A DNA stretch of 64,000 nucleotides from Rhizobium sp. CB3090 (lineage in GTDB: Bacteria > Pseudomonadota > Alphaproteobacteria > Rhizobiales > Rhizobiaceae), in NCBI RefSeq assembly GCF_029714285.1, contig NZ_CP121662.1:2790001-2854000 (forward strand), given 5' to 3'. Under the pieces are notes generated by a model. The model made no database searches, was not told the DNA's origin, and worked only from the letters and a program-made list of their open reading frames with translations. How positions within the stretch are numbered: the stretch's first letter is position 1; the number at the start of each line of letters is the position of its first letter. The position numbers and the translations under genes were made by a program. Positions 51,271-60,849 of the stretch are shown here, piece after piece.

Positions 51271-51614
51271 ACCTTCTCCGTCTTCCTAACCTTCTTCCCC
51301 TTCTCCACCGGCGCATCCGGTGTCGGCGCCAGCAGCTTTCGGAGCGAAGCAATCTTGTCCTCCACCAGCGGGCGGAAGCGGGTGGCGCGGTAGGGCATGT
51401 CGGCGGCGCCGTAGCCTTCGGGGCCGTCGTCGTCGCCGCGGTGGATCTCTTCGAGCTTCACGCCGATGAACGTGCCGTCGACATAATGCGTGTATTCGCC
51501 GACCCAGCGGATCGTGTAGATCGTTCCCTTGCGGATCAACTGGTCGATGCTGACATGCTTGAACGTGTCATTGATGCAGACGACCTTCTGGCCCACATGG
51601 AAATCGTAGCTCAC
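51267..51614 (-). CDS. Hypothetical protein with KOW/SH3-like N-terminus
   Basis: A 115-residue protein starting at GTG 51614, which has AAGGAG at six bases upstream. The frame extends to 51662 but without similarity. The N-terminus SYDFHVGQKVVCINDTFKH and RKGTIYTIRWVGEY suggests a small beta-barrel; the C-terminus is basic (KGKKVRKTEKV). Similar short proteins are common in rhizobial genomes; function unknown. It ends at the start of the DUF982 gene. Confidence 0.7.
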   Translation of the reverse strand: MSYDFHVGQKVVCINDTFKHVSIDQLIRKGTIYTIRWVGEYTHYVDGTFIGVKLEEIHRGDDDGPEGYGAADMPYRATRFRPLVEDKIASLRKLLAPTPDAPVEKGKKVRKTEKV

Positions 51615-51856
51615 TCTGTTCTCCTTGAGGCAATGGGAACAACTCAGCCCATCGTTGAGCACAAGAATAGCCGCACATGCGCAGACAAGTAAACGCGGCT
51701 GATGCCGCAGCCGGGATCAATGATACGGTGACAAAGCAACCCGTTGACAAGCCCTGACGGAAGGCTGAAGAGTGCGTGTTGTCTAAGCAGCCGCAAGGCC
51801 TTGGTTCCATGTCTATATCCGATACCCGCAAGGCCCTCTGAAGGCTTCTCAACTTC

Positions 51857-53059
51857 ATGCCCACCCTCCGCCTCATCGCTGATGATCTGACCGGCGCACT
51901 CGACACGGCCGTTGAATTCGTGGGCGTCTATGGGCCGATCGAGGTGCAGCGGGAAGATGCGCTTCCGGCAAGCCTGCCGGATTGCCTTGCGATCGACACT
52001 GGCACCCGCGAGAAATCGGCAGCCGTTGCGGCTGGCATCGTCGGCAGCGTCGCGCCGCTGCTGCAGGGGGCCGATCTTGCCTTCAAGAAGGTGGATAGCC
52101 TGTTTCGCGGGCCTTGGGCGGCTGAACTTGCCGCCTGCTTTGGGCTCGGCCACTGGCAGCATTGTATTCTGGCGCCGGCCTTTCCGCATCATGGGCGGCA
52201 CACGCGGGGCGGCCGGCAGGTGCTGTTTGCCGGGAAGGATGCCTGGCGTGATATCAGCGGCGATCTCGTCGCTCAGCTAAGAGCGGAGGGGCTGCCGGCC
52301 TTCAACACGCCGCTCAGTCACCACCATGTCGATGCCGGAACACCGATTGCGGATGGCATTCATGTTTTCGACGCCCATTCGGATGAGGATCTCGACGCCG
52401 TCATCGCATGGGTCTCCTCTGCGCTACGGGGACCGGTCCTTTGGAGCGGCACCGGCGGGCTGGCGCGAGCCCTGGCGCGCAACATCGATTTGGCGACGCA
52501 TCATCGCCCTTATCCCGGAAAAGACGTGGGCGAAGGACGATCTTCGCGGCCCGCGCCCACTGTCCCCGTTTCGCGCAGGCTGCAAAGGCCGGTGCTCGGT
52601 CTATTCGGCTCGGATCAGCCGATCACGCTGGCGCAGCTCCAGGCCTGCGGCCCCAATTGGCTGAAGCTTTCCGAAGGCGTGGATGCGGATGCGGTCGACA
52701 GACAAATCCAGCAAAGCGGCGTCGCCATGGTCAGCCTCGATCTGCCGACGGGGCTCGAGCGCGACGATGCGGCAAGGCGGATCGCGGCGAGCTTCGGCCG
52801 CATCGCCAAAGCTCTGCCAGCGCCGGGCACATTGATTGTTGCCGGCGGCGAGACCTTGCGAAATCTTTGCGCGGCGCTCGATGTCGCAGCCCTCAGCCTC
52901 ACCGGCCAGGCCGCACCGGGCCTCCCCCGCTCCACCATTGTCGGCGGCCCATGGCAAGGCACCACGGTCATCTCCAAGTCCGGCGCCTTCGGAGGCCCTA
53001 CCCTGTGGCGCGATCTCCTGAGTGAAAACGCGCTGATTGCCGGAGGAGAAGAACCATGA
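51857..53059 (+). CDS. Four-carbon acid sugar kinase (DUF1537/OtnK family)
   Basis: A 400-residue kinase. The N-terminal motif RLIADDLTGALDTAVEF and FKKVDSLFRGPW are the sugar-acid-binding part; the C-terminal nucleotide-binding part has LIVAGGETLRNLC, PGLPRSTIVGGPWQGTTVISKSGAFG. Known members (OtnK, DtnK) phosphorylate D-threonate, D-erythronate or L-threonate at O4. The ATGA overlap with the pdxA2-like gene downstream links them in one pathway, the product of the kinase being the substrate of the dehydrogenase. Confidence 0.92.
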   Translation: MPTLRLIADDLTGALDTAVEFVGVYGPIEVQREDALPASLPDCLAIDTGTREKSAAVAAGIVGSVAPLLQGADLAFKKVDSLFRGPWAAELAACFGLGHWQHCILAPAFPHHGRHTRGGRQVLFAGKDAWRDISGDLVAQLRAEGLPAFNTPLSHHHVDAGTPIADGIHVFDAHSDEDLDAVIAWVSSALRGPVLWSGTGGLARALARNIDLATHHRPYPGKDVGEGRSSRPAPTVPVSRRLQRPVLGLFGSDQPITLAQLQACGPNWLKLSEGVDADAVDRQIQQSGVAMVSLDLPTGLERDDAARRIAASFGRIAKALPAPGTLIVAGGETLRNLCAALDVAALSLTGQAAPGLPRSTIVGGPWQGTTVISKSGAFGGPTLWRDLLSENALIAGGEEP

Positions 53060-54072
53060 CGCGGCACTTGGCGATCACCATGGGCGATCCCGCCGGCATC
53101 GGCCCGGAAATCATCGTCAAGGCCGCCGCCCGCTTGAAGGAAAGGCTTGCCGAAGGTAAGCTTAAGCTTACAATAATCGGCAGTGGCCCGGCCCTGCGGC
53201 TCGCCGAACGGCAACTCGGCCTCGATATCGAAATCCCTGAAGCGCGGATGGACGGCGACTGGCCGAACCTCTGCTTCATTCAGGCCGATGCCGAGGGAGA
53301 GCCGATCCAGCCGGGCCGGCTTTCCGCCGATGGAGGCCGCATGGCGTTCAAGGCAATCGAGAAGGGCGTTCAGCTCGCCATGGCAGGCAAGGTCGGCGGC
53401 ATCGTCACGGCGCCGCTCAACAAGGAAGCGCTGAACAAGGCCGGCTTCCACTATGCCGGCCATACCGAACTCCTCGCCGAACTCACCGGCGCCCGCGGCT
53501 CGGTCATGATGCTCGCCCATGGCAACATGCGCGTCAGCCACGTCACCACCCATGTCGCCTTGGAGGATGTGCCGAAGCGCCTGACGCCGGAGCGGCTGCG
53601 CCTCGTCATCGATTTGACCGACAAGGCGCTCCAGCGCCTCGGCATCGCCAGACCGAAGATTGCGGTTGCGGCACTCAATCCACATGCCGGCGAAGGCGGC
53701 CTCTTCGGCCGGCAGGACATCGACATCTCCGCGCCGACGATCGCCAAGGCGGTCGAAGACGGTCTCGACATCGTCGGCCCCGTTCCCGGCGACACCGTCT
53801 TCGTCAAGCTGCGCGCCGGCCAATACGACGCCGTCGTCGCCATGTATCACGACCAGGGGCACATCCCGGTCAAGCTGCTCGGCTTCGAAATTGATCCGGC
53901 GACGGGTAAGTGGATGGACCTCTCCGGCGTCAACATCACCCTCGGCCTCCCGATCGTCCGCACCTCCGTCGACCACGGTACCGCCTTCGACATCGCCGGC
54001 AAGGGCATTGCCAACGAGCGGAGCCTGATCGAGGCGATCGAATTTGCCGAGCGGCTGGCAGCCAATCGATGA
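53056..54072 (+). CDS. PdxA-family 4-phosphate dehydrogenase (PdxA2-like)
   Basis: A 338-residue PdxA-type NAD-dependent dehydrogenase/decarboxylase. Motifs: ITMGDPAGIGPEIIVKA at the N-terminus, GIVTAPLNKEALNKAG, metal-binding His in GHTELLAELTG, and VAMYHDQGHIPVKLLGF. PdxA makes pyridoxine precursors, but PdxA2 next to OtnK/DtnK acts on D-threonate/D-erythronate 4-phosphate to give dihydroxyacetone phosphate. The coupling to the kinase gene favours the PdxA2 role. The aldolase or isomerase partners sometimes found nearby are not visible here. Confidence 0.9.
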   Translation: MTRHLAITMGDPAGIGPEIIVKAAARLKERLAEGKLKLTIIGSGPALRLAERQLGLDIEIPEARMDGDWPNLCFIQADAEGEPIQPGRLSADGGRMAFKAIEKGVQLAMAGKVGGIVTAPLNKEALNKAGFHYAGHTELLAELTGARGSVMMLAHGNMRVSHVTTHVALEDVPKRLTPERLRLVIDLTDKALQRLGIARPKIAVAALNPHAGEGGLFGRQDIDISAPTIAKAVEDGLDIVGPVPGDTVFVKLRAGQYDAVVAMYHDQGHIPVKLLGFEIDPATGKWMDLSGVNITLGLPIVRTSVDHGTAFDIAGKGIANERSLIEAIEFAERLAANR

Positions 54073-54177
54073 GATTGTCAGGCACGCTCTCCATCAGCGG
54101 TGATTTGTGATTGTCATAACGATCCCGCAGCAGCTAATGGTTATGTCATGCCGGTCTAATTGAGATTGAGTTTCTCA

Positions 54178-55317
54178 ATGCGTGACGAAGCTCCAGATGA
54201 AACCAACATCGAAAGCCGCGCGCCTGAGCGCTTGGCGCAGGTTGATGCGCTCGGCTCGATCCCTGCTTACAAGAATATGGTCTCATGGATCGACCGTATC
54301 GACCCTGGCGTTCACCGGCGCATCAAAGGGCTACGGCTTGTCACAGCCTACGGGATCGCGGCCCTGCTCGGCACGCTTCACGATTTGACGAATCTTGCCG
54401 GCGCCGCTTCCATCAGTGTGCTCGCCGGCGGCATCGCGCTTTGGGCAAGCGTTTCGGAAGCGCGGACATCGCGTTTCGAATCGAGCCGGGATATCGCACT
54501 TCTCACCACCTTTGCGACCATCGGCGCATTGGTTATGGCCGTAAGTGCCCCCGTTCTCAACAGAGGCGGACTTCCCGGTGTAGAACTCATATTGGCAAGT
54601 GGTGCTTTCCTGGTCGGCTATCTCAAACGCTTTGGAGTTCTTGGCGGCGGGATAGGGTCGCAGATCTATATTGGCCAACTTCTCACCTATAGCATCGGCC
54701 TCACGGCATCGGACGTGAAGGCTATCCTGGTCGCAGGCCTGATTGCGACCGTCGCGGCAATCGTCCCTCGCCTGCTGAGCGGACCTGCCGAGCGGCCAGT
54801 TCTTCCGCCCACCATAGCAATGCCGAAAAGCGCCGAGTACGGCTGGTGCTCGCCTGAACTGATGACGGGATTGCAGGCCGCCATCGCCGCGATCGTCATC
54901 GTCGCAATGAACGACACATTCGGCCTTGAGGAATCCGCATGGGCCATCACGGCTTGCACATACACCGTGACAAATTCGTTCACCGGAACAGTCGAGCGCA
55001 CCCGCGGCCGCTTGATCGGCACGATGATCGGCGTTCCCCTGGGCCTTGCCTGGCTGCCGATTGCCGCAGACGTTCAAATCCTGATCTGGATCATGGCGGC
55101 GATCTCTGTGATCATCTATGCCATGGCTCTGCCGGAGCGCTACGATGTTGCATGCGCCGCCTTCGCCTTCGCGCTGGTTGTCACCTTGGCGGCTAGCGGC
55201 GAATATTCGGCGTGGGTCCTTGCGGCCCGCATGTGGGAAACCTTCATCGGCGCTGTTGTCGGACTTGCATCGGCAATCCTTCTTTTGCCGGTCCGTAAAA
55301 GGTACTTCGAAGGATAG
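54178..55317 (+). CDS. FUSC-family inner membrane protein
   Basis: A 379-residue membrane protein from ATG 54178 (MRDEAPDETNIES); an in-frame TTG at 54160 adds six residues. Two sets of hydrophobic segments flank a short soluble loop around residue 200: the first at LVTAYGIAALLGTLHDL to VGYLKRFGVLG, the second at LQAAIAAIVIVAMNDTF to FIGAVVGLASAILLLPV. The loop and the motif NSFTGTVERTRGRLIGTMIGVPLG are typical of FUSC/fusaric acid resistance-like proteins. No partner pump gene is beside it; substrate unknown. Confidence 0.82.
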   Translation: MRDEAPDETNIESRAPERLAQVDALGSIPAYKNMVSWIDRIDPGVHRRIKGLRLVTAYGIAALLGTLHDLTNLAGAASISVLAGGIALWASVSEARTSRFESSRDIALLTTFATIGALVMAVSAPVLNRGGLPGVELILASGAFLVGYLKRFGVLGGGIGSQIYIGQLLTYSIGLTASDVKAILVAGLIATVAAIVPRLLSGPAERPVLPPTIAMPKSAEYGWCSPELMTGLQAAIAAIVIVAMNDTFGLEESAWAITACTYTVTNSFTGTVERTRGRLIGTMIGVPLGLAWLPIAADVQILIWIMAAISVIIYAMALPERYDVACAAFAFALVVTLAASGEYSAWVLAARMWETFIGAVVGLASAILLLPVRKRYFEG

Positions 55318-55575
55318 AGCCAAGCCTCTGTCGGCATAAAAATATTTCGACAAAGATCTCATTGAATTTCTCCTCCGCTGTCGGGCTCCCAGCCCGGCGC
55401 CGGCCGCATTGAGGCGTAACCGCTGCTACCGCCTTGTTTTTCTTAATCTGGGCGCAAATCCCGCCGCCAGCGTATCTTGCGCTATGTTCCCGACTGGACT
55501 ACCGTTGCGTCACTGCCCTAAAAAGGCGAGTTTCTTGGAATATTTTCAAAAGATTATGCCGTTTGAACAGGCGGT

Positions 55576-56391
55576 ATGCGGATGTCCATGAACGGACTAA
55601 TCGATCAACTTTTCGGCAGGAGAGCGGCGAAACCCACGGAGCCGCGAGCCCGCATCGATCTGACAGCGGAAGGCTACACAGCCATCTATGCGCTAAGCGA
55701 CATCCATGGCTGCTACGACGCTTTGATCGAAGCGGAAAGGTGCATCGTCGCGGATGCCGGCACGATTGCCGGCCGTAAGCTCTTGATGTTTCTCGGCGAC
55801 TATGTCGATCGTGGTCCGCGATCGAACGATGTGCTGCAGCATCTGTGCGAACCGCCGCCTGCGGGCTTCGACCGCTACATCCTTTGCGGCAATCACGACG
55901 ATGTTTTCCTGAAATTCCTGGAGGATCCGCGCGCCAACAGCCATTGGCTCGAGTTCGGCGCCATCCAGACACTCGCCTCCTATGGGGTCGACGCGGAATA
56001 TCTGCTGCTCCAAGAGGGCAGGAGCATTGAAGAACTCTGCGAAACCCTTCTCCAGGCCATCCCGCCGGCGCATGTCGAATTGCTGCGCTCTCTGCCGGTC
56101 GCCATCACCTTCGGCCCCCTCCTCTTCGTCCATGCCGGCATCCGGCCTGCGATACCGCTCGACCAGCAGACAGACGAAGACCTGATCTGGATCCGCGACC
56201 CCTTCCTTTCCGAGGGCCCGCAATTGCCCTTGCTGGTGGTCCACGGCCATACGCCGGTCGCGCAACCCGCCTTTGGCAATCATCGCATCGGCATCGACAC
56301 CGCCGCCGCCATGGGTGGAAGCCTGACGGTCCTCAAGATCGCAGGCGGCGAGTACACGATCTTGACGCAGACCTACGAACGACACCGCTGA
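55576..56391 (+). CDS. Metallophosphatase of the serine/threonine phosphatase type
   Basis: A 271-residue calcineurin-like metallophosphoesterase. Motifs in order: ALSDIHGCYDAL (residues about 38-49), FLGDYVDRGPRSNDVL, CGNHDDVFL, FVHAGIRP and VVHGHTPVAQP. These are the five family motifs with all metal ligands. It resembles PrpA/ApaH-like serine/threonine phosphatases. Start ATG 55576 is chosen over an ATG six bases downstream. Convergent with the RND gene, with a terminator between. Confidence 0.9.
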   Translation: MRMSMNGLIDQLFGRRAAKPTEPRARIDLTAEGYTAIYALSDIHGCYDALIEAERCIVADAGTIAGRKLLMFLGDYVDRGPRSNDVLQHLCEPPPAGFDRYILCGNHDDVFLKFLEDPRANSHWLEFGAIQTLASYGVDAEYLLLQEGRSIEELCETLLQAIPPAHVELLRSLPVAITFGPLLFVHAGIRPAIPLDQQTDEDLIWIRDPFLSEGPQLPLLVVHGHTPVAQPAFGNHRIGIDTAAAMGGSLTVLKIAGGEYTILTQTYERHR

Positions 56392-56394
56392 AAA

Positions 56395-56428
56395 CAAAAA
56401 GGGCCTCGGCAAAAACCGAGACCCTTTT
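56395..56428. terminator. Bidirectional terminator
   Basis: GGGCCTCGG and CCGAGACCC form a stem around CAAAAA, with an A tract before and TTTT after. It lies between the convergent phosphatase and RND pump genes. Confidence 0.82.
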
Positions 56429-56447
56429 CACGCTTTGCCCGCGCTTT

Positions 56448-59400
56448 TTATTCCGCAGCCATAGCCGGTGGCAGATGATGCACGACGTCGTCGCTCTGCT
56501 GCTCCTCGACCGGCGGCTCTCCCTTCTTTTTCGGCTCGCGGCCGAAGAAGAGTGCATAGCCCGCCGGGAGCACGAAGATGGTCAGCACTGTGGCGACCAG
56601 GATGCCGCCCATCATGGCGTAGGCGAGCGGACCCCAGAAGACGCCGCGCGAGATCGGGATCAACGCCAGCACCGCCGTCAATGCCGTCAGCATGATCGGC
56701 CGGAAGCGGCGGACGGCCGAACCGATGATCGCCTCCTTCCGGTCCATGCCCGCCGCGATATCCTGGTCGATCTGGTCGACGAGAATGATCGAATTGCGGA
56801 TGATGATGCCGAGCAATGCGATAACCCCGAGGATCGCCACGAAGCCGAAGGGCGCGCCGCTGATCAAGAGGGCGCCGGCCGCACCGATGATGCCGAGCGG
56901 ACCGGTGGCAAGCACCAGCATCGCCTTGCCGAAGTGCTGAAGCTGCGCCATCAAGAGCACGACGATGATGACCAGCATGATCGGCGCCTTGGCTGCAATC
57001 GAAGCCTGGCTTTCGGCGCTGTCTTCGGCACCGCCCTGGATCTCGATCTTGTAGCCTGCCGGCAGGCTGTTCCTGAGATCGGCCATGTCGTTGTAGAGCT
57101 TTGCCGTGACATCGTTCGACTGAACATTGTCGGGAAGCGTCGCCCTGACCGTGATTGTCGGCAGGCGGTCGCGGCGCCACTCGATGCTTTGCTCCATCAC
57201 AGGCACGACCTTTGCGACCTGCGACAGCGGCACGAAACCGCCGGAGTCGGTCGGAATATAGATCGAGTTGACCGAGGTCAGCAGATGACGGCTGGCCTCC
57301 GGCTCCCGTGCGACGATGCCCACGGTCTCCTCGCCCTCACGATAATTGTCGAGGGTGACGCCGGACATCGAGGCCTGCAGCATCTGGCGGATGCGCTGCG
57401 AGGTGACGCCGAGTGCGCGGGCGCGGTCCTGGTCGACCACCAACTTCATCGCCGGCACCGGCTCCAGCCAGTCGTCATGGACGGCGCCCAGCAGCGGGTT
57501 CTGCATGAAGCGTTGCTTTACCTCATCGGCGATATGGCGAACCTCCTGCCGGTCCGGACCCATGACGCGCAGTTGCACCGGCCAGCCGGTCGGCGGACCC
57601 AGGAACAGACGGTCGACCTTGGCGCGGACCGAGGGGAAGTCGGCGGCAAGGATGCTGCGCAGTTTGACGATCAGCCGCTCGCGTGCCGGTTCGTCTTTCG
57701 CCATAACCAGCATCTGAGCATAGTTCGGATTGGTGAGCTGCTGGTCGAGCGGCAGGAAGAAGCGCGGCGCACCCTGGCCGACATAGGTGGCAATGAACCG
57801 CTTGTCGGGATCATCAGCCATGCGGGCTTGCAAAGTCTGCGCCTGGCGTTCGACTTCCTTGATGCTGGTGCCCTCCGGCAGCCAGAGATCGACCAGAATT
57901 TCCGGACGCGAGGACTGCGGGAAGAAATTCTGCGGGATGAACTGGAAGGACCACAGGCTGCCGGCGAAGGTGGCAAGGGTCAGAAGCAGTACGATGGCGC
58001 GATGGCGCACGGCCCAGCTTACAGACGACCGCAGGCGACGATAGAAACGCGTGTCGAAGACGTCGTGATGCTCACCGGCATGATGGCGCTGCTTCAGGAT
58101 CATATAGCCGAGCCAGGGCGTGAAATAGACCGCCACGAACCAGGAAATCACCAGCGCGATACCGACGACGTAGAACAGCGTGCGGACATATTCGCCGGCA
58201 GTCGATGCCGCGAACCCCACCGGGATGAAGCCCGCCGTCGTAATCAGCGTGCCGGTCAGCATCGGAAAAGCGGTCGAGGAATAGGCGAAGCTCGCCGCAT
58301 CGAGCTTGACCAGTCCCTCCTCCAGCTTGCGCTCCATCAGCTCCACCACGATCATCGCATCGTCGACCAGGAGGCCGAGCGCAATGATGAGGGCGCCGAG
58401 CGAGATGCGCTGCAGGTCGATGCCGAGCTCGTACATGATGGCGAAGGTCGCCGCCAACACCAGCGGAATGGCGATGGCGATCACCAGGCCGGAGCGCCAG
58501 CCGATCGACAGGAAGGAAACGATCAGCACGATCACCAGCGCCTCGCCGAGCGCATGCATGAACTCGCTGATTGCGTCGGTCACGACTTCCGGCTGGTTGG
58601 AGATCTGATCGACCTGCACGCCGACGGGCAGCGACGCCTCGAAACGCTTGTAGGTCTCTTCCACCGCCTTACCGACGTCGGTTACCTTGTTGCCATTGGC
58701 CATGACGACGCCAAGCTGGACGCTCTCGTGACCGTTATAGAGGAACTTGGCCGTGTAAGGATCCTGCAGCCCGGCAGTAACCGTTGCGATGTCGCCGAGA
58801 CGCGTCACCTGGCCGCCGGCGGTCAGCCGGAGATTCTTGATATCCTCGATCTTGTTGACGTCACCCTCGACCGAGATGCGGACAGAGCGCGTGCTGGTAT
58901 CGACGGAGCCGGCCGGATCGACTTTGTTCTGGCCGACGATCGCGTTCTGCAGGGCGGTCAGCGTCAGGCCGCGCTCGGCCAATACCTTGGAGGACACATC
59001 GATATAGATCTGCTCGGGCTGGTCGCCGATGATCACAGCCTTTTCGACGCCGGGCGTCGAAAGCAGCATGTCGCGCGCCTGGATCGCGAATTTCTTCAAC
59101 TCGGGATAGCTGTATCCGTCACCGCTGATCGAGTGCAGGGTGATGAAAGTATCGCCGAACTCATCGTTGAAATAGGGCCCCTGCAGGCCGGCCGGCAGCG
59201 TATTCGCGATATCGCCGACCTTCTTGCGCACCTGATAGAAGGCATCCTTCACCTGTTCGGTGTTGGTATCGCCCTTGATCTGAACGGTGGTGATGGCAAA
59301 GCCTGCGCGGGTATAGGATTTGACCCAATCGAGGTGCGGCGTTTCCTGCAGCTTGCGCTCGATCTTGTTGACCACCTGGTCTTCCATGTCCTGCAGCGAG

Positions 59401-59597
59401 GCGCCGGGCCAAATGGTCTGTACCACCATGACGCGGAAGGTGAAATCCGGATCTTCCTTCTGGCCCATATGCGTAAGCCCGAACGCGCCGGCGATGATGA
59501 TCAGCGCAAACAGGAAGCGCGCGATACTCGGATGGGCGATCGCCCAACGCGACAGATTGAAACGCTTCTTCTCGTCGGAGGTGCTGTTGATGGTCAT
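56448..59597 (-). CDS. RND-family efflux transporter (AcrB type)
   Basis: A 1049-residue RND pump. The paired aspartates for proton relay appear in LGLLVDDAMIVVELMERKLEEG in the first half, and GVIALLGIIIRNSIILVDQ in the second. Twelve membrane spans are expected, with two large periplasmic loops; the first begins LTHMGQKEDPDFTFRVMVVQTIWPGAS. The set LVIAIAIPLVLAATFAIM and the porter-domain residues fit the AcrB/multidrug subfamily. It follows the adaptor gene by 20 bases. An outer-membrane channel gene is absent from the operon, so a shared TolC is likely. Confidence 0.95.
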   Translation of the reverse strand: MTINSTSDEKKRFNLSRWAIAHPSIARFLFALIIIAGAFGLTHMGQKEDPDFTFRVMVVQTIWPGASLQDMEDQVVNKIERKLQETPHLDWVKSYTRAGFAITTVQIKGDTNTEQVKDAFYQVRKKVGDIANTLPAGLQGPYFNDEFGDTFITLHSISGDGYSYPELKKFAIQARDMLLSTPGVEKAVIIGDQPEQIYIDVSSKVLAERGLTLTALQNAIVGQNKVDPAGSVDTSTRSVRISVEGDVNKIEDIKNLRLTAGGQVTRLGDIATVTAGLQDPYTAKFLYNGHESVQLGVVMANGNKVTDVGKAVEETYKRFEASLPVGVQVDQISNQPEVVTDAISEFMHALGEALVIVLIVSFLSIGWRSGLVIAIAIPLVLAATFAIMYELGIDLQRISLGALIIALGLLVDDAMIVVELMERKLEEGLVKLDAASFAYSSTAFPMLTGTLITTAGFIPVGFAASTAGEYVRTLFYVVGIALVISWFVAVYFTPWLGYMILKQRHHAGEHHDVFDTRFYRRLRSSVSWAVRHRAIVLLLTLATFAGSLWSFQFIPQNFFPQSSRPEILVDLWLPEGTSIKEVERQAQTLQARMADDPDKRFIATYVGQGAPRFFLPLDQQLTNPNYAQMLVMAKDEPARERLIVKLRSILAADFPSVRAKVDRLFLGPPTGWPVQLRVMGPDRQEVRHIADEVKQRFMQNPLLGAVHDDWLEPVPAMKLVVDQDRARALGVTSQRIRQMLQASMSGVTLDNYREGEETVGIVAREPEASRHLLTSVNSIYIPTDSGGFVPLSQVAKVVPVMEQSIEWRRDRLPTITVRATLPDNVQSNDVTAKLYNDMADLRNSLPAGYKIEIQGGAEDSAESQASIAAKAPIMLVIIVVLLMAQLQHFGKAMLVLATGPLGIIGAAGALLISGAPFGFVAILGVIALLGIIIRNSIILVDQIDQDIAAGMDRKEAIIGSAVRRFRPIMLTALTAVLALIPISRGVFWGPLAYAMMGGILVATVLTIFVLPAGYALFFGREPKKKGEPPVEEQQSDDVVHHLPPAMAAE

Positions 59598-59617
59598 TGT
59601 CCCGCCCTTCGATCGGT

Positions 59618-60775
59618 TTAGCGCACGATATCGGCAGCCACTGCTGCGGCGCTGCCACTGGTCTCTGCCGATGCCTGCTGCGAAGTCGGCACCTTGACCT
59701 TCATATCCTCGGCCATGAATTGCGTGCCGGCGGCAACGACGACATCGCCGGCCTTGAGACCATCGGCGACACGCACGCCGTCATCAGCGAAATCGGCAAC
59801 CTTGACGCTATGGGCATGCACGGTGCCGGCACTGCGATCCACGAGCCAGACGATCTGCCGACCATCCTTCTCCGCAAGCGCGCTCAGCGGAATGGCGACG
59901 TAAGGCTGGGTATTGTCGGCCTCGGCCTCGATTGTCGCCGTCATGCCGAGTAGCACGCGCGGATCGTTCGGCAGACTGACGCGGACCGCAAAAGTGCGCG
60001 ACTGCGCATCAGCACTTCCGGACACCTCACGCACCTTGCCGGGAAGCACCAGCGCATCGTCGGACCAGAAGCGCGCCTTCACGTCCTTGCCGACCTTGAA
60101 TTGCGCAATATCCATTTCCGGAACGGCGATCTGCACTTCCTTCTCGCCGTCGACGGCGACGGTGATGACCGGCGTGCCGGAACCAACCACTTGGCCGACA
60201 TCGGCATTGATGGTCGTCACGATGCCGTTCATATCCGAGGTCAGATCGGTATAGGCAACCTGGTTCTTCGCTTCCGCCAGCGCCGACACGGCGGAATCCC
60301 GAGTCGATACGGCCTGATCATAGGAAAGCTCGGCCTGTTCGAGCTGCGATTTCGGCGCGACGTTCTTGTCGAAGAGCTGCTGGGCGCGATTGCGGGCAAG
60401 CTCCGTGGTCTGCACCTGCTTTTCGGCGGCGTCGAGATCGGCCTGCGAGCGGCGCACGGCCAAAACGTAATCGGTGGAGTCGATGCGGGCGAGCACATCG
60501 CCGGGCTTGACCTTCTCGCCGATATCCACCTTGCGCTCGACGATCTTGCCGTTGACCCGGAAGCCGAGGTTCATATCCGTCCGTGCCCTGACCGAACCTG
60601 AATAGTCGAGCTTTCGCGTCGTATCCGCCTGGGCGATCTCCACCACCTTCACCGGCCGGATCACCTCCGCCGTTTCTTCCTTCTTCTCATTGCAGCCCGA
60701 AAGCGTGAGCGCAATGGTCGCGAAGAAGGCAGCGCCGGCAACGGATCGTATGGTGGTGGTCGTCAGCGAAACCAT
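59618..60775 (-). CDS. RND efflux periplasmic adaptor (membrane fusion) lipoprotein
   Basis: A 385-residue MFP. The N-terminus VAGAAFFATIALTLSGCNEKKEE has a lipobox (LSGC), so it is a lipoprotein anchored to the inner membrane. The hairpin domain follows (AEKQVQTTELARNRAQQLFDK, then EQAELSYDQAVSTRDSAVSALAEAKNQVAYTDL), flanked by lipoyl halves with SGSVRARTDMNLGFRVNGKIVERKVD. It links the AcrB-type pump to an outer-membrane channel. Gene order TetR, MFP, RND is operon-like. Confidence 0.94.
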   Translation of the reverse strand: MVSLTTTTIRSVAGAAFFATIALTLSGCNEKKEETAEVIRPVKVVEIAQADTTRKLDYSGSVRARTDMNLGFRVNGKIVERKVDIGEKVKPGDVLARIDSTDYVLAVRRSQADLDAAEKQVQTTELARNRAQQLFDKNVAPKSQLEQAELSYDQAVSTRDSAVSALAEAKNQVAYTDLTSDMNGIVTTINADVGQVVGSGTPVITVAVDGEKEVQIAVPEMDIAQFKVGKDVKARFWSDDALVLPGKVREVSGSADAQSRTFAVRVSLPNDPRVLLGMTATIEAEADNTQPYVAIPLSALAEKDGRQIVWLVDRSAGTVHAHSVKVADFADDGVRVADGLKAGDVVVAAGTQFMAEDMKVKVPTSQQASAETSGSAAAVAADIVR

Positions 60776-60849
60776 GTCGCTCTCCTTGATGAAACGGCTT
60801 TAGTCAAACGCAATGCAGAGGCACCCGGGATCATCCGATGCGTGTACTG

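Noticed and set aside
46953..51300. Search for a second copy of the tRNA-Thr 3' end as attachment site
   Set aside because: No repeat of the terminal CTAGCAGCACCA-type sequence seen by eye, and no integrase gene, so no attachment sites are annotated.
56475..59621. 1048-codon open frame on the plus strand opposite the RND pump gene
   Set aside because: It is the antisense reading of a clear RND transporter. The protein is rich in Arg, His and Asp with no domain, as typical for shadows in GC-rich DNA.
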